A stretch of 64,000 nucleotides of DNA from positions 372,001-436,000 of the forward strand of contig NZ_JBHSHD010000008.1 of the NCBI RefSeq assembly GCF_042652785.1, given 5' to 3'. Shown here in pieces: positions 8,374 to 16,479 of this stretch. Under the pieces are notes generated by a model. It worked only from the letters and a program-made list of their open reading frames with translations, was not told the DNA's origin and searched no databases. Numbering within the stretch: the stretch's first letter is position 1; each line of letters begins with the position of its first letter. The DNA is from Dokdonella_A ginsengisoli. GTDB lineage: Bacteria; Pseudomonadota; Gammaproteobacteria; Xanthomonadales; Rhodanobacteraceae. Both the position numbers and the translations under genes were made by a program.

Positions 8374-9065
8374 CGCGCGTCCTCCGCCTTCAGCGCGCCG
8401 CATGAGGCCGGCGGCTGGAAGCTGCCCGCGGGCGCCGGGCGCGCGCCTTCCACGTTCGGCTGCTGCGACAGATAGACCGCGATCGCGCGGATGTCTTCCG
8501 GAGCGATCGCGCGCGCGACCTCGCGCATGCAGTCGGGTTCCGCCGCGCGGCGCACGCCGTCACGCCAGTGGCCGAACTGCGCGACGATGTAGTCCACCGG
8601 CAGGCCGACCGTGGCCGGGATGCCCGGTTCGAGCCCGGTCAGCTGCGCGCCGTGGCAGGCGCTGCACGCCGGCACGTTGCGCGCGGGATCGCCCTCGCGC
8701 ACGAGACGCTCGGCGCGCGCGCGGCGTTCCGGCGTGAGCTGCTCCGCGCCGGTGTCGGCGGCATGCGAGCGCGGCGGCATCTGCGCGTAGTAGGCGGCGA
8801 TCTCGCGCAGCCAGGCGTCGTCGGCAAACTGCACCAGCCAGCTCATCTGCGCGTTGACGCGGCGGCCGTCGCGGAAGCCCTTCAGCTGCTCGAACAGATA
8901 GCCGGCCGGCTTGCCGGCGAGGTGCGGATAGTATTCGGCGCCCTGCACGCCTTCGCCGTTCTTGCCGTGGCAGGCCGCGCACGCGGCCAGGCGTTCGCCG
9001 ACGCCGTCGGCGGCCGACGCGACGGTCGCGCAGACGAGCAGGACGAGGGCCAGCAGTCGTTGCAT
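8370..9065 (-). CDS. Diheme cytochrome c (cytochrome c4-like)
   Basis: 231 residues with a cleavable signal peptide (MQRLLALVLLVCATVASAADG) and two heme motifs, ACAACHGKNGEG and ACSACHGAQLTG, in two tandem class I cytochrome domains. It is a periplasmic electron carrier. I use the ATG at 9065, which puts the signal peptide at the terminus; a GTG at 9083 lacks a ribosome site. It lies directly downstream of the DUF2909 gene and overlaps the triheme cytochrome gene by 4 nt. Confidence 0.88.
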   Translation of the reverse strand: MQRLLALVLLVCATVASAADGVGERLAACAACHGKNGEGVQGAEYYPHLAGKPAGYLFEQLKGFRDGRRVNAQMSWLVQFADDAWLREIAAYYAQMPPRSHAADTGAEQLTPERRARAERLVREGDPARNVPACSACHGAQLTGLEPGIPATVGLPVDYIVAQFGHWRDGVRRAAEPDCMREVARAIAPEDIRAIAVYLSQQPNVEGARPAPAGSFQPPASCGALKAEDAR

Positions 9066-9093
9066 GCGTTTTCCGAAGGACACCCGGTGAAGA

Positions 9094-9306
9094 TCAGGGA
9101 GCGATGCCGTGCGGCTGGATCCAGCCCATTGCGATGCCGAAGATCACGAGCAGGATCAGGCCGACCGACAGTCCGATGCGCCAGGTCAGCGCATTGACGG
9201 TGCGTCCGGTCGAGCCGCTGTCGACCATCATGTAGTACAGGCCCGCTCCGAGGTTGTAGAGAATCGCCGCGAGCGAGACGACGATCAGGATCTTGCCGGC
9301 CATCAT
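9094..9306 (-). CDS. DUF2909 twin-transmembrane protein
   Basis: A 70-residue protein with two membrane helices (about residues 5-27 and 43-62) and the family ending GWIQPHGIAP. DUF2909 proteins are found near cytochrome oxidase and cytochrome c genes in beta- and gammaproteobacteria; the function is not established. Here it precedes two cytochrome c genes by 28 nt, consistent with a respiratory role. Confidence 0.8.
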   Translation of the reverse strand: MMAGKILIVVSLAAILYNLGAGLYYMMVDSGSTGRTVNALTWRIGLSVGLILLVIFGIAMGWIQPHGIAP

Positions 9307-9415
9307 TGGCGTGCACCCGTTTTGTTGGACGATGCCAAAGATAGGGCCGCATCGGCCCGGCGGACCGATCAGTTGGCGCCGAAACGACCAGATCAGGCCG
9401 CGCGAATTGTCGCAC

Positions 9416-10876
9416 TCAGCCGCTCGCCAGCCGCCCCAGCGCCGCCACGGCGGCCTCCATCGCCTCGTCCCAGGGGTGGCCGTAGTTCAGGCGCAGGCCG
9501 CGCTCGAAGCGCGCGCGCGAGGAGAAGATCGGCCCCGGCGCGACACTGATCGCCTGCGCCGCGGCGCGCCGGTGCAGATCCATCGCCTCGACGCCCGGCG
9601 GCAGCTCCAGCCACAGGAAGTAGCCGCCGTCCGGGCGCGTGGCCCGCGTCGCCGGCGGGAAGTGGCGCGCGATCGCGGCGAGCATGGCGTCCTGCTGCGC
9701 GGCCAGGCTCTGCCGCAGCTTGCGCAGGTGGCGGTCGTAGCCGCCCTGCTGCAGGTAGGCCGCGATGGCCGCCTCGGCAGGGGTCGAGGCGGTCAGCGTG
9801 GTCGACAGCTTCAGCCGCGCCACGGTCTGCAGGTGGCGCCCCGGCGCGACCCAGCCGATGCGGTAGCCCGGCGCCAGGCACTTGGAGAACGAGGAGCAGT
9901 GCATGACCAGCCCGTCGCGATCGTAGGCCTTCGCCGGCGCCGGCCGGCGCGCGCCGAAATAGAGCTCGCCGTAGACGTCGTCCTCGATCAGCGGGGTGCC
10001 GTGGCGCGCCAGCAGGGCGACCAGCTCGCGCTTCTTCGCCTCTGGCATCAGGCTGCCGAGCGGATTCTGGAAATTGGTCATCAGCCAGCACGCCGACGGC
10101 CGCTGCCGCTCGAGCACCTCGGCCAGCGCGGCCAGCTCGATGCCCTCGCGCGGATGCGTGGCCACCTCGATCGCGCGCAGGCCACGCTGCTCCAGCGCCT
10201 GCAGCGCGGCGTAGAACGTCGGCGATTCCACCACCACCGAATCGCCCGGCCGCGTCACCGCCGCCAGGCACAGGTGCAACGCCTCCATCGCGCCGTTGGT
10301 CACCACCAAGTCGTCGGCGTCGACGTGCAGGCCGTCGATCAGGTAGCGCAGCGCGATCTGCCGCCGCAGCGCCGCGCTGCCCTGGTGCAGGTGATCGACG
10401 CTGGCGCGCGGATCGAGCTTCTGCACGGTCGCCGCCATCGTCTTGGCCAGCCGCGCCAGCGGAAACAGCAGCGGACTGGGGAACGCCGAGCCAAGCGGCA
10501 CCACGTCGCGCCGCATCGTCGCCTTGAGGATCGCGAACACGCGCTCGCCGACGTCGACGGCGATCGAATCGGTATCCGGCTCGGAGGTGTCCTCCGGCTC
10601 GGCCAGCGCCGCCGCGGCGGCGACGTAGTAGCCCGACCTCGCCTGCGCGCGCACCAGCCCGCGCGCCTCGAGACGGTAGTAGGCCTGGAACACCGTCGAG
10701 GCGTTGACCTGCCAGCTCGCCGCCGCCTGCCGCACCGACGGCAACCGGTCGCCGGGCCGCAGCGTGCCGGCGCGGATCGAGGCGGCGATCTCGTCGGCGA
10801 GGGCTTCGTAGCGTTTCGGAGGGCGGGTCGGTGCGCGCAAGGCAAAAGCGTGACGCAGTTGGACGGCGCGGATCAA
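9416..10876 (-). CDS. MocR-family regulator (GntR helix-turn-helix fused to aminotransferase)
   Basis: 486 residues. An N-terminal GntR winged helix (about residues 18-85, GDRLPSVRQAAASWQVNAST) is followed by a fold-type I aminotransferase domain. The PLP lysine is in SSFSKCLAPGYRIGW and a substrate-site segment is NFQNPLG. Proteins of this build bind PLP and regulate vitamin B6 or amino-acid genes; the target here is unknown. The only upstream start seen is a TTG at 10876 with no clear ribosome site, so the N-terminus is uncertain. It lies 22 nt after the DUF190 gene on the same strand. Confidence 0.88.
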   Translation of the reverse strand: MIRAVQLRHAFALRAPTRPPKRYEALADEIAASIRAGTLRPGDRLPSVRQAAASWQVNASTVFQAYYRLEARGLVRAQARSGYYVAAAAALAEPEDTSEPDTDSIAVDVGERVFAILKATMRRDVVPLGSAFPSPLLFPLARLAKTMAATVQKLDPRASVDHLHQGSAALRRQIALRYLIDGLHVDADDLVVTNGAMEALHLCLAAVTRPGDSVVVESPTFYAALQALEQRGLRAIEVATHPREGIELAALAEVLERQRPSACWLMTNFQNPLGSLMPEAKKRELVALLARHGTPLIEDDVYGELYFGARRPAPAKAYDRDGLVMHCSSFSKCLAPGYRIGWVAPGRHLQTVARLKLSTTLTASTPAEAAIAAYLQQGGYDRHLRKLRQSLAAQQDAMLAAIARHFPPATRATRPDGGYFLWLELPPGVEAMDLHRRAAAQAISVAPGPIFSSRARFERGLRLNYGHPWDEAMEAAVAALGRLASG

Positions 10877-10898
10877 GCCCGCCCGCCGCAGACGCCGG

Positions 10899-11222
10899 CT
10901 AGGTTTGCGCGCCGCCGACCCAGCCGAAGCTGGCCGGCAGCCGGGCGTGGAACAGCTGCACGCGCTCCTTTTCCAGCAAGGCCAGGAACTCGTCGGCCTG
11001 CTGCTCGCTGAGCACGAACTCGACCAGCACCGGCTCCTCGGCCAGCTCGAAGAAGTGCGCCTCGTGCATGCGGCCGTGGCGCCCGTAGCCGGCCATCGCG
11101 CGGAACGCGGAGCCGCCGGGAATACCCATCTCCTTCGCCTGCCCGAGCAGCCAGTCGTACGCCGGCTGGTGATGGATGCGACGACTTTCGACGGTATAGA
11201 AACGCAAATGAACGCCGTTCAC
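10899..11222 (-). CDS. DUF190 protein of the fluoride module
   Basis: A 107-residue cytoplasmic DUF190 protein (LRFYTVESRRIHHQPAYDWL, GIPGGSAFRAMAGYG). The family has a PII-like ferredoxin fold and is often encoded beside crcB; a regulatory or ligand-sensing role is proposed but unproven. I choose a GTG start because GGGAGG lies 7 nt upstream. It follows crcB by 14 nt and should share the fluoride riboswitch. Confidence 0.88.
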   Translation of the reverse strand: MNGVHLRFYTVESRRIHHQPAYDWLLGQAKEMGIPGGSAFRAMAGYGRHGRMHEAHFFELAEEPVLVEFVLSEQQADEFLALLEKERVQLFHARLPASFGWVGGAQT

Positions 11223-11236
11223 GGCAACCTCCCGGT

Positions 11237-11629
11237 TCAGTGGCTGGATTGGAGGATCAGACGCGTCACGCCGATGCCGCAGAGCGTGGCCAGCAGGGAG
11301 CCGCCCACGTGCGCGCCGACGAGGGCGCACGACCAGGCCAGTTCCTTGCGCAGCAGCAGGGTGACGGTTTCGGCGGAGAAGGTGGAGAACGTCGTCAGCC
11401 CGCCGAGGAAGCCGGTCGTGGCGGCGAGGCGGACCGCCGGAGGCAAGGTCTCCGCCGCCGCGAAGACGCCCATCGCCACGCCCATGAGGAAACCGCCGAC
11501 GACGTTGGCGGCCAGCGTGCCGAGCGGCACGGTGGGAAAGACGGGATTGAGCGCGAGGCTGAGGACCCAGCGCAGCAGGGCGCCCACGCCGGCGCCGATG
11601 AAGATGACCAGGGCTGACACACCATTCAC
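11237..11629 (-). CDS. crcB: Fluoride export channel CrcB/Fluc
   Basis: A 130-residue membrane protein with four helices. It has the Fluc signature: GAGVGALLRW near the start, PLGTLAANVVGG, and GFLGGLTTFSTFS with the conserved TTFSTFS loop. Fluc dimers expel fluoride across the inner membrane. The GTG at 11629 is preferred (AGGA just upstream); another GTG at 11620 is possible. A fluoride riboswitch lies 85 nt upstream, and the DUF190 gene follows. Confidence 0.95.
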   Translation of the reverse strand: MNGVSALVIFIGAGVGALLRWVLSLALNPVFPTVPLGTLAANVVGGFLMGVAMGVFAAAETLPPAVRLAATTGFLGGLTTFSTFSAETVTLLLRKELAWSCALVGAHVGGSLLATLCGIGVTRLILQSSH

Positions 11630-11714
11630 GTTCCTGCACTCCTGAAGTTCGGGGAGCGCGGGAAGGAAGCGTCGCGGGAGAAACACGGCGATACCTGCAC
11701 GCGCCCGTTCCGGG

Positions 11715-11783
11715 CCGGCAGGCATCATCAGCCGTCAGGCGGTTCGCCCGCACGAAGCGGGCCGGAGGTATGCCATCTCCTTG
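11715..11783 (-). promoter_or_regulatory. Fluoride riboswitch (crcB RNA motif)
   Basis: Read on the minus strand, the segment contains the hallmarks of the crcB motif in order: GGAGATGGCATACCTCC (P1/P2 stem side), a GC hairpin, AACCGCC, and GGCTGATGATGCCTG, the most conserved part of the aptamer. It lies in the leader of crcB. A short GC-rich hairpin (GCCCGGAACGGGC) follows towards the gene. Fluoride binding would turn on channel expression. Recognition is by motif; no covariance search was run. Confidence 0.93.
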
Positions 11784-11865
11784 GGCGGGGAGTCTAGCAG
11801 CCGATCGTCCGGTCGCAAGGTGGCGCACCTGGCGCCGGACAGGCTCTCCGCTGAAGCTTCAAGAA

Positions 11866-11985
11866 ATTCTCTCGCACAGATGCAGAGGACGCAGAGAAAG
11901 CTGAAAAGAAAGAAACCGCTTGGACGCATTCCGCTTTTCTCTGCGCCCTCTGCGTCTTCGCGAGAAAACCGCTTTTTTCTCACGA
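11866..11985. repeat. Inverted repeat of the 'ctctgcgtc' family between trpE and crcB
   Basis: Two inverted arms built from CTCTGCG/CGCAGAG words flank a short centre: ttctctcgcacagatgcaga on the left and tttctctgcgccctctgcgt on the right, the latter followed by cgcgagaaaa. A related arm pair occurs at 43.49-43.56 kb. It is AT-richer than its neighbours, has no reading frame with coding character, and could fold into a long hairpin 3' of trpE. Confidence 0.75.
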
Positions 11986-12031
11986 GCTTGGCCGACCGCG
12001 CCCCGCGTGCCGGCGCCGACGTGCGCGCCGC

Positions 12032-13507
12032 TCACAGTCCGCCTGCGGCCTGCGCCACCGCGCGGAACAGCGCCCTGCCCTTGTTCATCGTCTCCTCCCA
12101 TTCCTTGGTCGGGTCGGAGTCGAACACCACGCCGCCGCCGGCCTGCACGTAGAGGCGGCCGTCCTGGATCACCGCGGTGCGGATCGCGATGGCGGTGTCG
12201 GCGTCGCCGTTCCAGCCGACGTAGCCGATCGCGCCGGCGTAGATGTTGCGCTTGTGCGGCTCGAGTTCCTGGATGATCTCGATGGCGCGGATCTTCGGCG
12301 CGCCGCTGACGGTGCCGGCCGGGAAGGTCGCCTTCAGCACGTCCATGTACGACAGCCCCTCGCGCAGCTCGCCCTCAACCTGGCTGACGATGTGCATCAC
12401 GTGCGAATAGCGCTCGATGACGAAGCTCTCGGTCAGCGCGACCGTGCCGGTCTTGCTGACGCGGCCGACGTCGTTGCGGCCGAGGTCGATCAGCATCAGA
12501 TGCTCGGCGCGCTCCTTCGCGTCGGCGAGCAGCTCGCGCTCGAGCGCGAGGTCTTCCTCCGGCGTCGCGCCGCGCGGGCGCGTGCCGGCGATCGGCCGCA
12601 CGACGACCTTGCCCTGCTTCAGCCGCACCAGGATCTCCGGCGAGGAACCGACGATCTGCGTGCCGCCCAGGTCGAGGAAATACATGTACGGCGACGGATT
12701 GAGCGCGCGCAGTGCGCGGTAGACGTCGACCGGCCGCGCGCGGAACGGCACCGACAGCCGCTGCGACGGCACCACCTGGAAGATGTCGCCGGCGCGGATG
12801 TATTCCTTGGCCTTCTCGACCATCGCCTCGTACTGCTCGCGCGTGAAGCTGGATTCGAAATCGCCTTCGGCCAGCGCCTTCGGGTCGAGCACGTCGGGAT
12901 AGCCGGAGCCGGAATGGCGCAGGCGGAACGCCAGTTCGTCCAGGCGCCGGCGCGCGCGCGCGTAGGCCTGCGGCTGCGACGGATCGGCGTGCACGATCAG
13001 GTACAGCCGGCCCTTGAGGTTGTCGAATACGGCGACTTCCTCGCTGAGCATCAGCAGCGCGTCCGGCGTGCCGAGCAGGTCGGGCTTGTCCGCGCGCGCG
13101 AGGCGCGGCTCGATCCAGCCGATCGTCTCGAAGCCGAAGTGCCCGACCAGGCCGCCGGTGAACGCCGGCAGGCCGTCGAGCTGGGCGACCTTGAACGTGG
13201 CGCGGATCGCTTCGATCTCGGCCAGCGGATCGGCGACCTCGCGCGTCTGTACGACTTCGCCGAGGTCCTCGACCGTCAGCGTGCGTCCGCGCAGCGCGTA
13301 CACGCGCCGGCACGGCAGGCCGATGATCGAATGCCGGCCCCAGTTCTCGCCGCCCTCGACCGACTCGAACAGGTAGGCGTACGGCCCGTCGGCGAGCTTG
13401 AGGTACACCGACAGCGGCGTGTCGAGGTCGGACAGCACCTCGCGTGCGACCGGGATGCGGTTGTAGCCCTGCCGCGCGAGGGCGTCGAAGTCGTGCTGGC
13501 TGATCAC
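12032..13507 (-). CDS. trpE: Anthranilate synthase component I
   Basis: A 491-residue chorismate-utilising enzyme that makes anthranilate with ammonia from TrpG. The N-terminal region (GYNRIPVAREVLSDLDTPLS, VEGGENWGRHSIIG) carries the feedback tryptophan site; the catalytic C-terminus includes VGSSPEILVRL, PIAGTRPRG, DLGRNDVGRV and FPAGTVSGAPK. I use a GTG start (VISQHDFDAL), which matches family N-termini; the open frame runs further upstream into a palindromic repeat. It stands alone, about 8 kb from trpGDC. No leader peptide or attenuator was recognised. Confidence 0.95.
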   Translation of the reverse strand: MISQHDFDALARQGYNRIPVAREVLSDLDTPLSVYLKLADGPYAYLFESVEGGENWGRHSIIGLPCRRVYALRGRTLTVEDLGEVVQTREVADPLAEIEAIRATFKVAQLDGLPAFTGGLVGHFGFETIGWIEPRLARADKPDLLGTPDALLMLSEEVAVFDNLKGRLYLIVHADPSQPQAYARARRRLDELAFRLRHSGSGYPDVLDPKALAEGDFESSFTREQYEAMVEKAKEYIRAGDIFQVVPSQRLSVPFRARPVDVYRALRALNPSPYMYFLDLGGTQIVGSSPEILVRLKQGKVVVRPIAGTRPRGATPEEDLALERELLADAKERAEHLMLIDLGRNDVGRVSKTGTVALTESFVIERYSHVMHIVSQVEGELREGLSYMDVLKATFPAGTVSGAPKIRAIEIIQELEPHKRNIYAGAIGYVGWNGDADTAIAIRTAVIQDGRLYVQAGGGVVFDSDPTKEWEETMNKGRALFRAVAQAAGGL

Positions 13508-13594
13508 GTCGGGATGCCGGAAGAAAAAGACGGGCGGCGACGATAGCAGGGAGGAACGGTCGCGCGCTCGATGCTGGGATCGCGCCTGCTGTTC

Positions 13595-13776
13595 CCCCTC
13601 TCCCGCTCGCGGGAGAGGGCCGGGGTGAGGGCAATCAGAGGTAGGCATCGCACAGTCGAGCAACCGTCCTTGGTGCGCTCGCCCATCGGCATCCATGCCT
13701 CAGCCTCGGCCGCTGGAGGCAGCCTCGACCTCACCCGCGCCTTCGGCGCGACCTCTCCCGCAAGCGGGAGAGGTAA
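13595..13776. repeat. REP-like palindrome pair upstream of trpE
   Basis: A 354-bp gene-free interval holds two elements of the window's main repeat family. One (about 13595-13629) reads CCCTCTCCCGC-tc-GCGGGAGAGGG then GGGGTGAGGG; the other (13731-13776) reads CTCACCCGCGCC, GGCGCG, then CCTCTCCCGC-aa-GCGGGAGAGG. They face each other with about 100 bp between. The rest of 13508-13861 shows no gene or clear promoter. Confidence 0.9.
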
Positions 13777-13861
13777 CAGCTACGAGCCGAGCGAGTACCT
13801 ATCGCCCTGCTACGAATTCAAAGCCGGTTTCTCGCAGAGAGAAGCTTTTCTTATCGAAACG

Positions 13862-14647
13862 TCAAAACGCCGGCACCACCGCCCCGCGGTACTTGTTCTT
13901 GATGAACTCCTTCACCGCCGCGCCGTGCAGCGCCGCGGCGAGCTTCTTCAGCGAGGGCGAATCCTGGTTGTCCTCGCGCGCGACCAGCACGTTGACGTAC
14001 GGCGTGTGCGAATCCTCGATCGCCAGCGCGTCCTTCGACGGATCGAGCTTGGCGTCGAGCGCGTAGTTCGTGTTGATCACCGCCGCGTCGACCTGGCCGA
14101 GCACGCGCGGCAGCGTCGCCGCTTCGAGTTCGCGGAATTTCAGCTGCTTCGGATTGGTCGCAATGTCCTTCAGGGTCGAGACCGGATTGGCCGGATCCTT
14201 CAGCGTGATCAGGCCGGCCTTCTGCAGCAGCAGCAGCGCGCGGCCGGTATTGCTCGGATCGTTCGGCAGCGCCACTTTGGCGCCGTCGGCGAGTTCGGCC
14301 AGCGTCTTGACCTTGCGCGAGTAGAGGCCGAGCGGCTCGACGTGCACGTTCTCCACGGCGACCAGGTGCGTGCCGCGGTTGCGGTTGAATTCGTCCAGGT
14401 ACTGCTGGGTCTGGAAATAGTTGGCGTCGATGCGCTTCTCCACCACCTGCACGTTCGGCTGCACGTAGTCGGTGAACACGCGCACCTTCAGATCGACGCC
14501 TTCGGCCGCCAGCACCGGCTTGACGACTTCCAGGATCTCCGCGTGCGGCACCGCGGTGGCGGCGACGGTGAGGGTCTCGGCGGCGAATGCGAGCGGCGGG
14601 ACGAGGACCGCCGCGAGGGCGGCGGCGAGAGCGAGCAGGCGTTTCAT
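13862..14647 (-). CDS. metQ: D-methionine-type ABC transporter substrate-binding protein
   Basis: A 261-residue NlpA/MetQ-family protein that binds methionine in the periplasm for MetNI. Family segments include AVPHAEILEVVKPVLA, DYVQPNVQV, DANYFQTQQYLDEFN and VALPNDPSNTGRALLLLQ. The signal peptide (MKRLLALAAALAAVLV...AFAAE) looks like a type I signal without a lipobox cysteine, whereas most MetQ proteins are lipoproteins. The ATG at 14647 is chosen as the start of the signal peptide. It is the last gene of metN-metI-metQ. Confidence 0.93.
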   Translation of the reverse strand: MKRLLALAAALAAVLVPPLAFAAETLTVAATAVPHAEILEVVKPVLAAEGVDLKVRVFTDYVQPNVQVVEKRIDANYFQTQQYLDEFNRNRGTHLVAVENVHVEPLGLYSRKVKTLAELADGAKVALPNDPSNTGRALLLLQKAGLITLKDPANPVSTLKDIATNPKQLKFRELEAATLPRVLGQVDAAVINTNYALDAKLDPSKDALAIEDSHTPYVNVLVAREDNQDSPSLKKLAAALHGAAVKEFIKNKYRGAVVPAF

Positions 14648-14747
14648 GTCGGCATTCCGCAAAGTGAGGCCGGCCATTCTGCCCGCCGCGGCGTGACCGC
14701 GGCATGCGACGCGGATGAAACCTCATAACCAGACGTCATGACGCCGT

Positions 14748-15416
14748 TCAGCGTCGGCGGACCCGCGCGACCAGCCAGTCGCCGAGCATCTGCAGCAGCT
14801 GGACCAGCACCAGCAGCAGCAGGACGGTGACGACCATGACGTCGGTCTGGAAGCGCTGGTAGCCGAAGCGCACGGCGAGGTCGCCGAGGCCGCCGGCGCC
14901 GATCACGCCGGCCATCGCCGTGTAGGACACCAGCGCGATCGCGGTGACCGTGGCGCCGGCGATGAGTCCCGGCATCGCTTCCGGCAGCAGGGCGCCGAAC
15001 ACGATCTGCCGCGTCGTCGCGCCCATCGCCTGGCAGGCTTCGACGATGCCGCGGTCGACCTCGCGCAGCGCGTTCTCGACCAGGCGCGCGAAGAACGGCG
15101 CGGTGCCGACGACCAGCGGCGGGATCGCGCCGGCGACGCCGAGCGAGGTGCCGACGAGCACGACGGTGAACGGGATCATCACGATCAGCAGGATGATGAA
15201 CGGCACCGAGCGCAGCACGTTCACGACGAAGGACACGATCGCGTAGACGACCGGCTGTTCGAGCAGCTGGCGCTTGCTGGTCAGGAACAGCAGCACGCCG
15301 AACGGCAGGCCGAGCACGATGCTCGCCAGCAGCGAGCCGCCGAGCATCGTCAGCGTGTCGAGGCTGGCCTGCCCGATGTCGGCCCAGTCGACGTTGGCGA
15401 ACCAGCCTTCCGTCAC
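14748..15416 (-). CDS. metI: Methionine ABC transporter permease
   Basis: A 222-residue inner-membrane permease with about five helices and the EAA loop (EACQAMGATTRQIVFGALLPEAMPGL) that docks MetN. Segments NVLRSVPFIILLIVMIPFT and GAIPPLVVGTAPFFARLVEN are typical of MetI. It starts with a GTG overlapping the metN stop (GTGA), so the two are translationally coupled; metQ follows after 100 nt. Confidence 0.95.
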   Translation of the reverse strand: MTEGWFANVDWADIGQASLDTLTMLGGSLLASIVLGLPFGVLLFLTSKRQLLEQPVVYAIVSFVVNVLRSVPFIILLIVMIPFTVVLVGTSLGVAGAIPPLVVGTAPFFARLVENALREVDRGIVEACQAMGATTRQIVFGALLPEAMPGLIAGATVTAIALVSYTAMAGVIGAGGLGDLAVRFGYQRFQTDVMVVTVLLLLVLVQLLQMLGDWLVARVRRR

Positions 15417-16414
15417 GTCACGTCCTCCACCCGCACGCCGGCCTCGGCGAAGGCGCGTACCGCCTGCGCGATGTCGCCGCCGCTGAGCGCGATGGTGAGC
15501 TGGCCGTACGGCGTGTCCTTGATGCGGTCGATGCGGCCGGCGAGGATGTTGTAGTCCACCCCGGTGGCGCGCGCGACGCGGCCGAGCAGCGGTGCGTACG
15601 TGGCCTCGCCGCGGAAGGTCAGGCGCACGACGCGCCCGCTGGCGCGCGCGAGGTCGGCGCGCAGCTCGCGTTCGTCGACGTGCTCGGCTTCGAGCACGAA
15701 GCGGCGCGTGGTGGCGTGCTGCGGATGCAGGAACACGTCGGCGACGGTGCCGCTCTCGACCAGCCAGCCGGCGTCGAGCACGGCGACGCGGTCGCACACG
15801 CGGCGGATCACTTCCATCTCGTGCGTGATCAGCACGATGGTCAGGCCCAGCTCGCGATTGAGCTCGCCGAGCAGCTGCAGCACGGACGCGGTCGTTTCCG
15901 GGTCGAGCGCGCTGGTCGCCTCGTCGCACAGCAGCACGTCGGGCCGGTTGGCCAGCGCGCGCGCGATGCCCACGCGCTGCTTCTGGCCGCCGGAAAGCTG
16001 CGCGGGATACTTGTCCGCGTGCGCCTGCAGTCCGACGCGGCCGAGCAGTTCGTGCACGCGGCGCTCGAGGTCCGCGCGCGGCGTGCCGGCCAGCTTCAGC
16101 GGAAAAGCGACGTTCTGCGCGACCGTCTTGGACGACAGCAGGTTGAAGTGCTGGAAGATCATGCCGATGCGCCGGCGCAGCGCGCGCAGGTCGTCGCCGT
16201 CGGCGGACGTCACGTCGCGCCCCTCGATCAGCAGGCGGCCGCCGCTCGGGCGCTCGAGCAGGTTCAGCGTGCGCAGCAGGGTCGACTTGCCGGCGCCGGA
16301 ATGGCCGATCACGCCGAACACCTCGCCGCGCCCGATGGACAGGTCGACGGGGTGCAGCGCGCGTACCGGCGCAGCGCCGGCGTAGTCCTTGTAGACGCCC
16401 TGGAGTTCGATCAC
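15413..16414 (-). CDS. metN: Methionine ABC transporter ATPase with NIL domain
   Basis: 333 residues. Walker A is GHSGAGKST, the signature motif is LSGGQKQR, Walker B is VLLCDEATSALD, and the switch histidine is in LITHE. The C-terminal ~90 residues form the NIL/ACT-like domain that binds methionine and inhibits transport when the cytoplasmic pool is high. The GTG start at 16414 has no visible ribosome site; a TATAAT box lies only 6 nt upstream, so the mRNA may be leaderless. First gene of metNIQ. Confidence 0.95.
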   Translation of the reverse strand: MIELQGVYKDYAGAAPVRALHPVDLSIGRGEVFGVIGHSGAGKSTLLRTLNLLERPSGGRLLIEGRDVTSADGDDLRALRRRIGMIFQHFNLLSSKTVAQNVAFPLKLAGTPRADLERRVHELLGRVGLQAHADKYPAQLSGGQKQRVGIARALANRPDVLLCDEATSALDPETTASVLQLLGELNRELGLTIVLITHEMEVIRRVCDRVAVLDAGWLVESGTVADVFLHPQHATTRRFVLEAEHVDERELRADLARASGRVVRLTFRGEATYAPLLGRVARATGVDYNILAGRIDRIKDTPYGQLTIALSGGDIAQAVRAFAEAGVRVEDVT

Positions 16415-16420
16415 CGCCCA

Positions 16421-16438
16421 ATTATAGGCACGCCTATA
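16421..16438 (-). promoter_or_regulatory. metNIQ promoter -10 box within an operator-like palindrome
   Basis: On the minus strand TATAAT (16421-16426) overlaps one arm of the perfect 7-bp inverted repeat TATAGGC-GT-GCCTATA (16423-16438). This is just upstream of the metN GTG at 16414. A repressor on this site would cover the -10 region. No good -35 hexamer is seen and the regulator is unknown. Confidence 0.5.
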
Positions 16439-16479
16439 GACACGCCACGCACGCGCCCATCGGCGCGGCGCAGCGCCGC

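Noticed and set aside
8370..9083. GTG at 9083 as start of the diheme cytochrome gene
   Set aside because: No ribosome site, and it would place six residues before a well-formed signal peptide that starts at the ATG at 9065.
12032..13696. Longer trpE reading beginning upstream of 13507
   Set aside because: The extra N-terminal residues are encoded by the REP-like repeat and do not resemble TrpE; the GTG at 13507 matches the family start.
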